DNA from: Niebla homalea
Lineage: Eukaryota > Ascomycota > Lecanoromycetes > Lecanorales > Ramalinaceae
Direction: 5' to 3'
Length of the DNA stretch: 64,000 nucleotides
Assembly: GCA_019925105.1 (NCBI GenBank)
Contig: JAHGAU010000029.1
Coordinates: 124,001 to 188,000 of the forward strand
The notes below the pieces were generated by a model that was not told the origin of the DNA, did not search any database, and saw nothing but the letters and a program-made list of their open reading frames with translations. This document shows positions 34,826 to 47,735 of the stretch, piece by piece. Position 1 is the first letter of the stretch. Every line of letters begins with the position of its first letter. The translations under genes were made by a program, and so were the position numbers.

Positions 34826-37800
34826 CTACCTCTTCACCCCTGACCTTTCCTCTATACTTTTCCCCTTCTCAAAGATCTTCAACCAGATCTGAAAGAGCTC
34901 ACAGTCTTGCTCTGCCATCGCCTTTCCTGGGTCCCTCAACCCAACATCAACAACTCTCCTCAACCCCGCCCTCAGCATCTTAAGAGCGAACATGGTCCTC
35001 CAATCCTTCACACTAAACCTGATCCGATTGCTATCAATTACGATAACCCCAGCGTACATCTTGAACTCCGCATCTCCACACAGCAGTGTGAGGGCTATGT
35101 CTTCGACCGCACTCGTTTCATGTGCATTGTAGAACTTGCCGCTACCGCCGCTACCGCCGCTCGAGGACTGCATGATGTGGTAGAAGGACAAGTATTTGGT
35201 ATGCTCCTTAGAGTCCGAAGGCCGTTTATTCACGGATGATGGGTGTAAGGAGATGACTTGATTGTTGCCGATGCTGCGCCAACCCTTACCTTCGCGCTTG
35301 AGTATTTTGGGGTAGAAAGCCATGGCAATTACGGACGTCGTTATTAGATCGTTGTCATCATTGGCACTGTAGCGGTCTGGAATGGGGACGAAGGTGCGTC
35401 GAGAGCTGTATGAATGGTGTGAGCGAGCACGGTGGCTGAGCGCGGATCGTTCCTCGGGATTCAATGTCGCGAATCCGGCGTCGATGAGGTTGGTCATCAA
35501 TTGGCCTTTCAGGTCTTCAATGTTCAGCAGAGTGGGAATGCTTAGACAATTCTTGCGGCAAAATTGCTGCTCGGATGCCCCAGTCGTATTACAGACTCGA
35601 CGCCAGGCTGCATAGGCGTTGTAGATTGTCAAAAGGTCGGAGCTGCCCTTCTTGAAGAAAAGTCGAGCCTGGTCAGCTTGGTTTCGAGATGCAATCGTCG
35701 TAAGGAATGGTGATTTTGAGGACAATATTGCGGCAATACTCAGGGCAACATCGAGACACCCAAATATTGACCCAAGGAGAAGAAGCTTGCCAAGAAAGAC
35801 ATCCAATGGCAGTCGAGCTAGCTGTCTGCCCAGAATGGTGAGGTCTTCGAGAGATGTCAATGCCTTCACGTCTTGCAGTGCATCAATTGCTCGCCTGACG
35901 TTCTTAGCCGACGGAGGGTCTAAGGCTTCTGAAAGCGTCTCCTCGATCCCTCCTAGCTTGCAAATCTTGACCCGAAGAACTAGATCCTGCAATGACAACC
36001 GGAGCATCTCAGGCGTTTGCTCCTTTGGCATTCGGTCGAAGCGGCTTTGAGAATAGAGATGAAAACACAGCCCCTTTTGAACCCGTCCGGCACGCCCTCG
36101 TCGCTGCATCGCATTAGCCTGAGCGATGAAGACTTCAATGAGACGCGAAAGTTGTCGCCGCTCATCGAAGCGCATCTCCTTGTGCTTGCCTGTGTCAATG
36201 ACACAGGTGATGTCTGGGATAGTGATCCCTGTCTCTGCAATATTGGTAGCTAGTACAATCTTGCGCACGCCGTGTGGAGGAACGAGGAAGGCTCGCTCTT
36301 GATCCTCTGTTGCTATTGTCGAGTGCAGGGCAAATACCTCGCACTGCTTTGAAAAGGCTTGATGACCCAGAAGCATGTCATTTAAGCGGCGAATCTCAGC
36401 TATGCCAGGTAGGAAGATCAATGTCGCTTTGCCATATTCCTTGTACGAGCCTGAATGGATCCGCTGCAACAATTGGACGATCAGCTCGTAGGGGACCCGA
36501 TACTCATTGATCTTTCTCATCGTCTCACGAGTTCTAGAATTGTAGCTGTTGAGATCTCCGAGTCTCTTCGTGTCGATTTCCGTCATAGCATCCTCTTCTT
36601 GGTCTACCTCGTCCATTTCAACAGCCTCTCCACCAGCCTCACTCAGCTTGAAGCTGGTGAGCTCCACAGCATCCTCAAGAAATCTGGCCTCAACAGGGAA
36701 TGTGCGACCTGGCACCTCAAAAATGGGCGCCTGGCCAAGGTAGTTGGAAAACTTCCGAGCATCCACTGTGGCGGACATCAAGACCACTTTGAGTGATGGC
36801 CGGCGCACAAGAAGCTTGCGAAGGATAATGAGCAAGAAATCGCTATCGATAGAGCCTATTGGAGGTCAGTATTGGGTAATACACGCATATTTTTAAAGGC
36901 GAACGTACGCTCATGGACTTCATCCAAGAGAAGATGGGTGATTTCATCAAGTGTCTGAGACCCTTCGAGCATGCGCATGACAATGCCCGTCGTGGCGTAC
37001 ACTAGCCTTGTTTGTGCAGTCATCTGGCTTTCTAATCGAATGGCAAACCCGACCAAAGACCTCGTCGTGCCTACATCATTCTTCCTCTCGCCGAGTTCCT
37101 CGCTAACACGACGGGCCAGCGAAATTGCAGAGATTCTTCTAGGCTCTGTACAATAGATTCTGCAAGGTCGACCTTGGGAGAGCTCATTTTCGAGAATGAA
37201 AGTAGGTACTTGGGTACTTTTGCCGCAGCCTGTAGCACCACAGACTATGGCCACCTGATTGTCCTCGATTGATTTAAGAATGGAGTCTCGATATTGCCAA
37301 ATAGGCAGCGTCATCCTTGAAGTCAACATCCTCTGGTAGTTGGAGGAGGAATGCTTTTGAACCCAAAGAGCTTTGAGCGTATCCGGTGTAATCTGACTGT
37401 TACTCAGAGGGGTTAGCGTCCTCGATTCACCATCGATCGTGCTTTTGCTCGGTCTAGTATCTCCCTTAGCTCGTATCTCGAGTTCTCCCGATGTCTCTTC
37501 AATGAGACCACGTATGCTTTTGATTACCTCACGATCCGAGGCATCAGTCCTAGCCTTGTTTTGTCGGACCATCTCGCCCCACAAGTCTCTCCACACGGAT
37601 GGAAGTCGTAGATGTGCCTTTTCTTCCTTGGGTGATCCAAAGAAGATCAAGAAGAGCGCCACAGTACAGATGTAGGCTTCTGATTGGGAAACTTCCGAAC
37701 ATGCTATAGCGGCCATCTCCATCTTCAATCGTGACGATGATGTTCGTTGGATTACAACCGAGTCGAAAGGTGATAGTATACATGGTTCCTGCGGCTTTGA

Positions 37801-39416
37801 CCATTGTATCCTCACGGAGTGTCGGTATGAGAATGACGTCTTTGATATTAATTGAACCATGACTCTGCATGAAGAATCTCTGAGGCATGCTCAATATGCG
37901 GTCTTCCAAAGGGATTGTCTACTCACCTTGCTTTACAGGCTTCCTCGAGCACTCTCCTCGGCCCTACCCCGGTCCACTTACCAAAGTCAAGGATTTGGAC
38001 AACACGTTCCCCAGCATCAGTTCTTGTGGCTTTACTATCGATGCCTCCAGCTCGTTCGTCGGACATTGTAGGGAGTGAACCAAAGAGATCCCCTACCATA
38101 AGCTCGTCCTCTGATCCCGACTCATGCTGTTCGGTAGCGCTGAAGGACCTGACGTTCGGCTTCGTAGGCGGTGTTCGCCGATCAAGGCGCCTTTGCTCAG
38201 CCGATTCTTTACGCAGCACAATTTCCTCAGATTGCCACAACATTTCTGCTCTTGTACGATCGAAGAGTATATCGGAAGTGATTTGACTTATTTGGGAATG
38301 GATACGCGCAGCTTTTCGGCCGCGGCTTGTGGACTGTGATAAGTTCTGGGACTCTCTTGCGCGACCCTTTTCAGTCCTACCTGCTTGTGCTAACTCGGTT
38401 GGTGCTAGATGATACAGCCGAGTTCGAAGCTTCAAATACCTTTCAACCATCTGTTCGGGCTCAATGTCGCTGTCGGGATCACTGAGCTGATCATCTGATT
38501 CCACTTTACCCTCTGAAGGCTCGGACGCTGCTTCTGAAATTGGGGTCGACTCATCAGGGGTGTTGGAAATCGACATGTTCTGTGAATCTGATGATCACTC
38601 AGCACGAAAGCGGAGCTGCAATAAAGATCACCAACCTGGTGTGTCGGATTCAGAAGATGTGTCATTTGCAATGGTCCTCGGCCCAGAGTCAAGCTTGTCA
38701 TAGTCGGTACTCTCTTCTTCTGCTGTAGTAGAGGCAAGCCAGTTGAGGCATACATCTAGACCCCATAGCGCATCTTTTGTGCCACGTATTGAAGAGACCC
38801 CAAGCGTTCTCTGCTGCCTTAACAAGAAATGCATGGCCCTAGTGCGGTGTTCCCGAGAAAATCCTAAAGCAGGCAATACGATTTCGAGTCTCCACAGATG
38901 CATTTGCAACTCTTCATTGGAAGTCGTGGGGAAATTGGATGTCAAGTGACCGGATTCGTTATTGGCAATGTGATTTGTGGTTTCGTTGACGCAGTCATAC
39001 ACATTTTGTATGATTTCTGGAGGTAACCAATGGAACGTGCTCAATAACTCCACTTGCTGGCGCAACAAACGTTTCTCGGTCTTGATCCTGGAGATTTGCC
39101 TAGCGGCTTCTCTCTTTGACTTGTCACCATGGAACTCAATGAAAGCTTGCAAATCGGACTCTTCAAGATGGGCCTCCAGCTCCTCTGGGCTCAGCTCCTG
39201 CAACGACTTACCGTTACCAGGTGAAGCTATAATTTCACGCCGCTCTGCTTGGTCATCGACTACGTCCACCTTCTGGTTGGATATCGGAGCATGTTTAGAA
39301 ACTTGGGCATCCAAATTAGTCTCATCCAGTGGCTTCTGCTTGGAAGCAACAGATGTGGTTGCAAACCCGCGTGACGGATTTGACGCAGGCTTCTTCTTTT
39401 TCTTATTTGGAGCCAT
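34826..39416 (-). CDS. DHX29-like DExH-box RNA helicase
   Basis: Four exons (39416-38636, 38587-37927, 37879-36909, 36855-34826) encode 1,480 residues; the introns are 47-53 bp. The first intron's boundaries are the least certain. After a Lys-rich start (MAPNKKKKKPAS) and about 600 residues of regulatory sequence, the core has Walker A (GATGCGKSTQVPTF), motif Ia (TEPRRISAISLARRV), motif II as DEVHERS (split by the third intron), SAT (LMSATVD), motif V (ATNIAETGITIPD) and motif VI (QRRGRAGR). The C-terminus has the HA2 and OB-fold extensions of DEAH helicases. Long N-terminus plus architecture match yeast YLR419W and animal DHX29, a 40S-binding factor that helps scanning through structured leaders. 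The role here is inferred from that relation. Confidence 0.9.
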
Positions 39417-39636
39417 ATGCGCAATCCATAGACGTCACGCGTGGTGATCTCTATACGTGTGTAGTTAGGTATTGAGAATACTTGGGCGGGTATGAGCCGG
39501 AAATAGGACGCACGAAGCATGAGTCATCAATCGTCATCTTTAGCCCTAGACGAACTTTTGGCTACGAACAAGCAGCTTTGGCATTGAGAAGCCCACTCCG
39601 TCACAACTTGTCCCTGGCTGTAAAGCCAAATGTTTC
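39417..39636. promoter_or_regulatory. Bidirectional promoter, DHX29-like / GCN1
   Basis: Only 220 bases separate the two divergent start codons, so both promoters must share or abut here. GACGTCAC at 39431-39438, overlapping ACGCGT at 39437-39442, sits about 20 bases upstream of the helicase ATG. GACGTCA resembles a CRE/ATF bZIP site, but at that distance it may lie in the leader. Confidence 0.6.
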
Positions 39637-42600
39637 ATGGCGGGCAAGGATCAGAATCAAATGATGGCAGAGGGGGACTTCGATCACATATACGAGGCAT
39701 TAGAGCTTAGCTCCACCAAAAGGCGTCTTACAGGCTTGCGGAGTCTCCAAGAGCTTCTATCACAGCAAGGTCATATGTTGTCCCTCTCCTGATGAGATCT
39801 CGGTATTCTGACCCAAGTATAGATGTACCGCAGAATGTTTATGATGCGTCAACGGGATACCTCTTCAGCACGTATCCCTATTACATTGATCGTTCGTCAA
39901 GAAGAGCAGTAGAAGACTTTTTGAAAAATGATCGCTTTTACCCTCCAAATTCGTCTACTCTGGTCACTCAATATGAGCAGGAATGTTCGAAGCAGGGCCT
40001 TGCGCCGAGCAATGCATTGGTGCTTGTTAGGTGGGGATCTGTGATGCTCGAGCATTGCAGCAGCAGCCCCAATGCCTTTGAGAGATACGGCCTGAAGATC
40101 GTCCAAGCGTGTGCCGCAAGCCTCGAGATATGCTTAAGAGCAGGTCCCAGTAAGAGGAAAAGCGTACGGGCACATGCCGTTGGGAGACTGCGGAGAGCTC
40201 TGCATGCTTATACGCTTCCTGGACACCAATCATGTCTCCCCACCATCATCCAATGTTTGACAAGTAGCACTCAGAAGCTCGGAATGAAAGCGGCACCGTT
40301 TCTTGGCACCATAGCTATTGCATGCGCCACCGATACGGCTATCCTTGACCCCTGCAAGCCCCAGATTTTTGCCTTCTACAATCGCGAAGTTCTTGGCTCT
40401 CGTTCTCTAGTGCCAGATCATATTACCAATAGTCTCAAGCCGCTTTCTGAGAATCTCGTCACTCTTGACGATTTGAAGCAGGACATCCTCCCGACCTTGG
40501 AGAAGGCTCTCTTGCGGGCGCCGGAAGTGGTCCTCCATGGTCCTATGACAGCACTCATTGAACCGCTACCACCTCATGTTGATCTTGCCAATATAGTAGC
40601 AGACGGGCTTTTTAAGCCCTTGACTGCCAACACTCGCTCTCAAAATGAGTCAATCCGGAGTGGGGCTTTATCAGCCTACGAGGTACTAGCCGCTCACAGC
40701 TACGATGAAGGCGGCGTCCAGAAAATCAGTCAGCAGTTACTGAATCTGCTAGCGCAATCCAAAGCACCTTTGGAGCGTCAAAATATCTCACAGATGCTCA
40801 AAGTCACTCCTTTCCTACCAGGCAATGCGGCTTCGATCTGCGAGACACTCTCAAAGATCATTAGTAAGGAGAACAACGAAGGTGCTCTGGGCGCCGAGGT
40901 CAACGCCTTCTTCAAAAGCTTACGCCAAGTTCCTACCTCGTTCCAGGTCAATGCTGGCGTTGTGGATACAGTGGCAAAAGGTGCCAAGGACAACAAGCCG
41001 AGTATCCAACGACTCTGGATACTTGAGATTGGCGAATATCTTTGGTGGTACTTTAGTGACCACGACCGTCAGAAAGGGGGTCTGGACAAGCTTCTAGAAT
41101 CGGTCGTGGGCTGCTTATTGAACGTGTCTGAGGAGGTTCCTCGAAATCCACTGACGGCTGTTCAACATGGACTCGTAGTCGTGGCTTACGTGACCTCAGC
41201 ACTTTGGTCGAAGCTCTTAAGCTCAGAAAATAAAGCATTGGAGATGCTGCTACGGAAACACAAATCACCTGTCCAAACAGGGCTTCACCCCGACACCCAA
41301 CCGTCATTCCTCCTCAACCATAAGATATTCTCCCGAGTGGATGCTCACGATATACTGTGGCTGACCCGCGCGTTGGCTGCATGTGCTCAGCAGCTTTCTG
41401 GCTCCTCTTCTAATGTGAGGTTAGCTTGGGGCCAGGCTCTCATTTTCACAATCGCGTCCGCTGGCTTACCATTAAGCACGCGGACTATGGCGGTGGAAAA
41501 CCTGCGTTCACTCTATCGTAGACAGTGTGGACTTGTTGCGGAATCTATTATAGCAGCAACTTGGAAATGGTATCATGATGTCCTAATGGACAGGAAAGAT
41601 ACGACCGCAGTGGCCGCCAAGTCTGGAAATTCGAGACTAATTCACGTCCTTCGATCCATATGTCCTAGGCCCAGTCCATCGTCGATGACGAATGGGAATG
41701 TAGATCACACCCAGGTACAAGAACAGCTAATAGATATGCTTGTCCTTTGCCGTCCTGAGGTCATACCAGGTGCAAGTTGGATAGACTTTTGTTTGAAAAT
41801 GGGTGAAGATCCCGGAATAATTGCCACAACGAGGGCTTCGGCATGCTTGGCCCGCATCGAAAGTGTGGTGAGTGCGCAAGATCAAGATCCTATTCGATCC
41901 GTGATCCACGAAGCCTCATATAATGCCGCCGCGGAGCTCGCATTTGTCAGTCCAGAAGTCATTGCACCATTGCTGGTAGATCGCATAAAGCACGACCTTT
42001 CTACTGAACAGCTTCAAAAATATGAGCCTACGGACATTGCAATTGCTCGCACTCCAGAAGGCACCGCATTTGTCGATGTACTGTCCACCCAGGCTCACAA
42101 GAATATAATAAGCAAGAACTCGCCAGACTACGAGATAGCCAAGTGGGAGCAAGAGACCCGAAGTCAGCTCGCTAAGAAGAGCGGAAAGGAGAGGAAACTT
42201 ACAGCGGACGAGAAGGCGAAAGTCAACGTACAGTTGCTCAAGGAGGCTACAATCAGGAAAGAAGTACAGAAGACTGAAGCCAAGTTGAAGAATGGAGCTG
42301 GTCTCGTCCGTGCGCTCGCTTCTGGTGCGCCCGTCGAGCCGAGATTCTGGTTAGCATACTCGATCCATACGCTCTTGGAAGCCGTTCGAGCTGGCGCTGG
42401 TAGGCTCGTGGGTGACGTTGCAGACGCTGCCTTCCTCTCGTGCTCCCCCTTAGTCACTCCTCGACTTGGTGTGCAACGTCAGTTTATCGGAGTTGCCACT
42501 CTGCGTGCCCTAGGGTCGACCACCATTCCCGAAGAGCTGCTCCAAGAGCCATTAGCAGATCTCACCACGCGGATACTTCATCGTCTCCATTTCCTTGGGG

Positions 42601-45600
42601 CACAGCGTCCTTTTGATGTGGTGACTCTAACGTACATTCTACCCTTCATACTGGCAATCCTCAACAAAGGTAGCTTGGGAGACTGCGACACGGACACTGC
42701 AGATGAGCAGCTTACGTTGGCACTCGAAACCGTTCAATTTCATACTAATGACTTTGCGGATACCACTCTCCCAAGAGCAAAAATGCTAGCGACTCTCATT
42801 CAGTGTATGCAGCGCTTCAATCAACACTACAAGACACTCAAAGATTGTCTTATGGGTATTTGCGCGGCGATCGCGACATCCATCAATGAAGCCGAAATCA
42901 GTCTACTTCTCGACGGCTCGCTTGTACCGGAGCACGGCGTTCGTAACGCAATCTTGCAAGCAATCAGGGAGCATATTGACCTTACAGATCTTGATTTCTG
43001 CGAGCAAGTATGGCTTGCAAGTCACGACGATCAAGAGGAGAACTCACAGCTTGGACACAGCATATGGGAAGAGAATGCACTTGACGTTGAACCGTCCAAC
43101 AGCTTTCAGCTCCTTCCATACTTAGCGTCCACTGACCGATCCTTACGAAGCTCAGCTTCTCGAGCACTCGCCGAATGCATTGGTAATAACAAAGCAGCTT
43201 TCGATCAATGCCTTCACCAGCTGGAAGATCAGTATCGTCAGCTCGCAAAACCCAGAGCTCCAGAAAAGGACGCATATGGTATGCCCAAAAAGATGGATCT
43301 CAGTGATCCATGGCAGGCAAGGAGTGGTATTGCTCTGGCTTTTCGAGAAATGGCAAATTCATTTGATGAGGCAGAATTAGTGCCCTTCATTGAATTCCTT
43401 GTAGAAGAAATTGCCGTTGGTGATCGCAGTGGGATTGTCAGGGACCAAATGATTGACAGCGCAACGACCATCATTAGCCTGCACGGCGCTGCGAAGCTCG
43501 AAGATCTAATGCAATACTTCGAGACTGCCCTCGACCAGTCGAGCGAAGATTCAAAGCGGTCTGACGCCGTCAGTGAAGCTATTGTCATATTGTATGGTGC
43601 TCTTGCCCGACACCTCCCTCAGGACGACGACCGAATCCCTCAAGTCGTACAGAGGCTCCTGGCAACACTTTCGACACCGTCGGAGACAGTGCAGTATGCT
43701 GTCGCAGGTTGTCTCCCACCTCTGGTCAGAATCTCGAGCAAGAAGACCTCAGATTACATTCAAACAGCAATAGCAGGATTACAACAATCCAAGAAATATG
43801 CGGCGAGGCGAGGTGCTGCTTATGGACTTGCGGGTATCATTAAAGGCAAGGGGGTCTCTGCTCTCAAAGACTTCCGGGTATTGTCCTCGCTAAAGGCCGC
43901 AATTGAGAACAAGAAGGATGTCAATCAGCGTCAAGGCGCTCTCTTTGCTTATGAATTGCTAGCACTGCTTCTCGGACAGATTTTCGAGCCCTATGTCATT
44001 CAATTGGTGCCTCAACTCCTTGGAAGTTTTGGCGATGCAAGTGCCGATGTACGTGAGGCTTGTCTTGACGCTGCCAAATCATGCTTCTCGAGTCTTAGCT
44101 CCTATGGCGTGAAGATCATCTTACCTACGTTGCTAGATGGTCTTGATGAGTCTGCCTGGCGAAGCAAGAAGGGAGCGTGTGACTTGCTCGGTGCGATGGC
44201 GTATCTAGATCCGCAGCAACTTGCAATCAGCTTACCTGACATCATACCACCATTGACGAATGTGCTGAACGACAGCCATAAGGAGGTCAGAGCAGCTGCA
44301 AATCGTAGCCTGCAACGTTTTGGTGAAGTAATCAGTAATCCAGAAGTGAAGGGTCTTGTCAATATCCTTCTAAAGGCACTCAGCGATCCAACAAAGTATA
44401 CAGATGAGGCACTTGATGCTCTGATCAAGGTCTCGTTCGTACACTACCTGGACTCGCCGTCCCTTGCTTTGATTGTTCGAATCCTACAAAGAGGCTTGAG
44501 CGATCGATCTGGCACCAAGAGGAAGTCTGCGCAAATCATTGGTAGCTTGGCGCATCTGACTGAAAGGAAAGACGTAGTCTCTCATCTGCCAATTTTGGTG
44601 GCCGGTCTACGAGAGGCCGTTGTCGACCCAGTACCAGCGACTAGAGCGACAGCTTCCAAAGCTTTGGGGTCCCTTGTGGAGAAGCTTGGCGAGGATGCTC
44701 TGCCCGATCTCATCCCTAACCTAATGACCACACTCAAGTCTGACACCGGAGCGGGTGATAGACTTGGCTCTGCACAGGCGCTCAGTGAGGTCCTCGCTGG
44801 CTTGGGCACAAGCAGGCTCGAGGAGACATTACCAACAATACTGCAAAACGTTGCCAGCGTTAAAGCGAATGTGCGTGAGGGCTTCATGTCACTCTTCATC
44901 TATCTACCCGCCTGCTTTGGTAACAGCTTTGCCAATTATCTCAGTAAAGTGATACCACCTATACTCTCTGGACTTGCAGATGAGATTGAATCTATCCGGG
45001 AGACTTCCCTTCGTGCAGGCCGGCTGTTGGTCAAGAACTTTGCAACTCGTGCTATCGACTTGCTTCTGCCTGAGCTTGACCGTGGTCTGGCTGACAATAA
45101 TTATCGAATTCGGCTGAGCTCGGTCGAGTTGGTGGGCGACTTACTTTTCAACCTCACTGGTATCAGTGGCAAAGCTGAAGAAGATGAAGTGGAAGATAAT
45201 GCGACAGAAGCCGGCCAATCTCTGCTCGAAGTGCTCGGAGAAGAGAAGCGGAACAAGGTCCTTTCCTCTCTCTACATCTGCCGCTGTGACACTTCGGGCT
45301 TAGTCAGGACAGCGGCTATCAATGTCTGGAAGGCTTTGGTGGCTACGCCTCGCACGCTCAAGGAACTCGTTCCAACATTGACGCAGCTCATCATCCGGCG
45401 GCTCGCCAGTTCTAACATGGAACAAAAGGTGATAGCTGGGAACGCCCTCGGGGAGCTCATTCGAAAGGCTGGTGAAGGCGTCCTCGCAAGTCTCTTGCCT
45501 TCGCTAGAAGAGGGTTTGCAAACCTCTACCGATGCCGACCAAAGGCAGGGGATCTGCATTGCCCTGCGAGAAATTACCTCCTCTGCATCACAGGAGACGT

Positions 45601-47735
45601 TGGAAGACTATGAGAAGACCCTGATATCTGTAGTCAGGGTCGCACTTGTCGATTCTGATAGCGAGGTACGGGAAGCCGCCGCAGAGGCATTCGACTCGTT
45701 GCAGCAAAGCCTGGGTAAAAAAGCTGTCGACCAGGTATTGCCATATCTGCTCAGCCTTCTGCGTTCGGAAGAAGGGGCAAGCACGGCTCTGTCTGCTCTT
45801 CTCACGCTCTTGACCGATAATACAAGGTCAAACATCATCCTGCCAAATCTAATACCGACTCTATTGGTCTCCCCCATCACCGCGTTCAACGCAAGGGCCA
45901 TCGCCTCGCTCGCTCAAGTTGCCGGTCCTGCAATGAACAGACGACTTCCTAATATCATGAATGCACTCATGGACAACATAGTTTCGTGCAAGGACGAAGA
46001 TCTTCGTACTGTACTCGAGGAAGCGTTTGATACTATCCTCTTATCTGTAGATGAGTTCGACGGGCTCAATACCATGATGAGCGTTATGCTCGGTCTAGTC
46101 AAGCATCAAGACCATGACAAGCGTACAATGGCTGACATTCGCCTGAGCAACTTCTTTGCTAAAGCAGAAGTTGACTTCTCTCGCTATTATCAAGACCTCA
46201 TCCGAGTATTTCTCATTTCCTTTGACGACTCTGATCAAGGTGTCGTCAAAGCCGCATGGTCTGCCCTATCCGAATTGACGAAGCATTTAAAGAAGGAAGA
46301 GATGGAGTCTTTAGTCTTCTCTACACGTCAAGTATTGCAGCAGGTCGGGGTGCCAGGGGCAAATTTGCCAGGCTTCCTACTACCGAAGGGAATCAACGCC
46401 ATCCTACCCATCTTCCTACAAGGGCTGATGAATGGAACTGCGGAACAGAGGACAAATGCTGCTCTGGCCATCTCGGATGTCATCGATAGGTCGAGTCCAG
46501 ATTCACTCAAACCATCTGTCACCCAAATCACTGGTCCCCTGATTCGTGTCGTCTCCGAGCGCTCTGTAGACCTGAAGTCAGCGATCCTGCTCACGCTCAA
46601 TAATCTCCTCGAGAAGATTCCTACATTCCTCAAGCCCTTTCTTCCTCAGCTTCAACGTACATTCGCAAAATGCCTTGCGGATCCTTCTAGCGAGATACTC
46701 CGTTCGCGAGCTGCAAAGGCCCTGGGAACACTTATCACGCTGACTCCCCGCGTCGATCCGCTCATTACTGAGCTTGTGACCGGCTCAAAGACTCCCGAAA
46801 GTGGTGTTCAAACTGCGATGCTCAAAGCCCTCTTTGAAGTAGTCAGCAAGGCTGGCTCGCACATGAGCGACGCATCCCGTACCTCCATCCTCGGTCTCAT
46901 TGACAGCGACATCAGCGTTACCACTGACTCTTCTGACACTACCACTCTCATCACTCACGCTCGCCTCTTCGGCGCTCTCATCAAATCCTACCCGTCTACG
47001 GCCTCTCCTAGCTCGCTGCTCAAATCTCGTGCTCTTTCCACAACGCACATGACCGCCCTCTCAATTCTAAACCTCAACGCCGTCCTCCTTGACGCTCCCA
47101 CCACCCTCACGGATCTGTTCGCAGCTGAAATGCCCACTCTGATCGCCCACGGCATCATCAACGCGAAGACCCCCTTCATCGCAGACCAATGCGTCCTCGC
47201 CGCCGGCAAATACATGCTCACACCTTCCCATTCTCCCTCCCATACCGACGCCATCATCACGTCCCTCGCCACTGTCATTGATCCGGGCCACCCCGTCGAC
47301 ACCCGCCGCCTCGCCCTAGTGGTGATTCGCACTGTTAGCCGCGCATCTCCCAACATCACATCCCCACACCTCCCTACCCTCGCACCACCCATTTTCGCCA
47401 GTGTGAGGGATGCCGTGATTCCCGTCAAGCTGGCAGCGGAAGCGGCATTCCTCAGTATCTTCCAAGTCGTGGAGAGGGAAGGCGAGGTCTTTGATCAATA
47501 CATGAAAGACGATGGTGTAAGCTTGCCGGCGGCCCAGAAGCGGAGCATGGGCGATTACTTCAAGAGAGTTGCATTGCGGCTCGGAGCGCAGGCGAGGGAG
47601 CGGAAGGAGGCGGAGGGTGGAGCTGGGGGGCTGGGATTGAGTGCTGATGAGAGAGAGGATGAGAGGGAGGTGTGGAGTGTGGGAAAGGTGGACCTAGGGG
47701 ATGGGGTGTTTGGAGGCGGAGGTGGAGAGGGGTAG
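39637..47735 (+). CDS. GCN1: Translational activator GCN1
   Basis: Two exons encode 2,681 residues, the normal size of Gcn1. The only intron (39770-39822, GTCATA...TAG, with a CTGAC branch site) joins LRSLQELLSQQ to DVPQNVYDASTGYLF; the start at 39637 gives MAGKDQNQMMAEGDFDHIYEALELSS, with a second in-frame ATG pair at 39661/39664. The protein is almost entirely HEAT repeats. A Lys/Glu-rich helix (KKSGKERKLTADEKAKV...) lies near residue 825 and the middle third (about 1300-2050) is the EF3-like region. The next part should be the RWD-binding segment that contacts Gcn2. Gcn1 sits on collided or stalled ribosomes with Gcn20 and passes the uncharged-tRNA signal to the kinase Gcn2. No frame break is seen in 7.9 kb. 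Confidence 0.97.
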
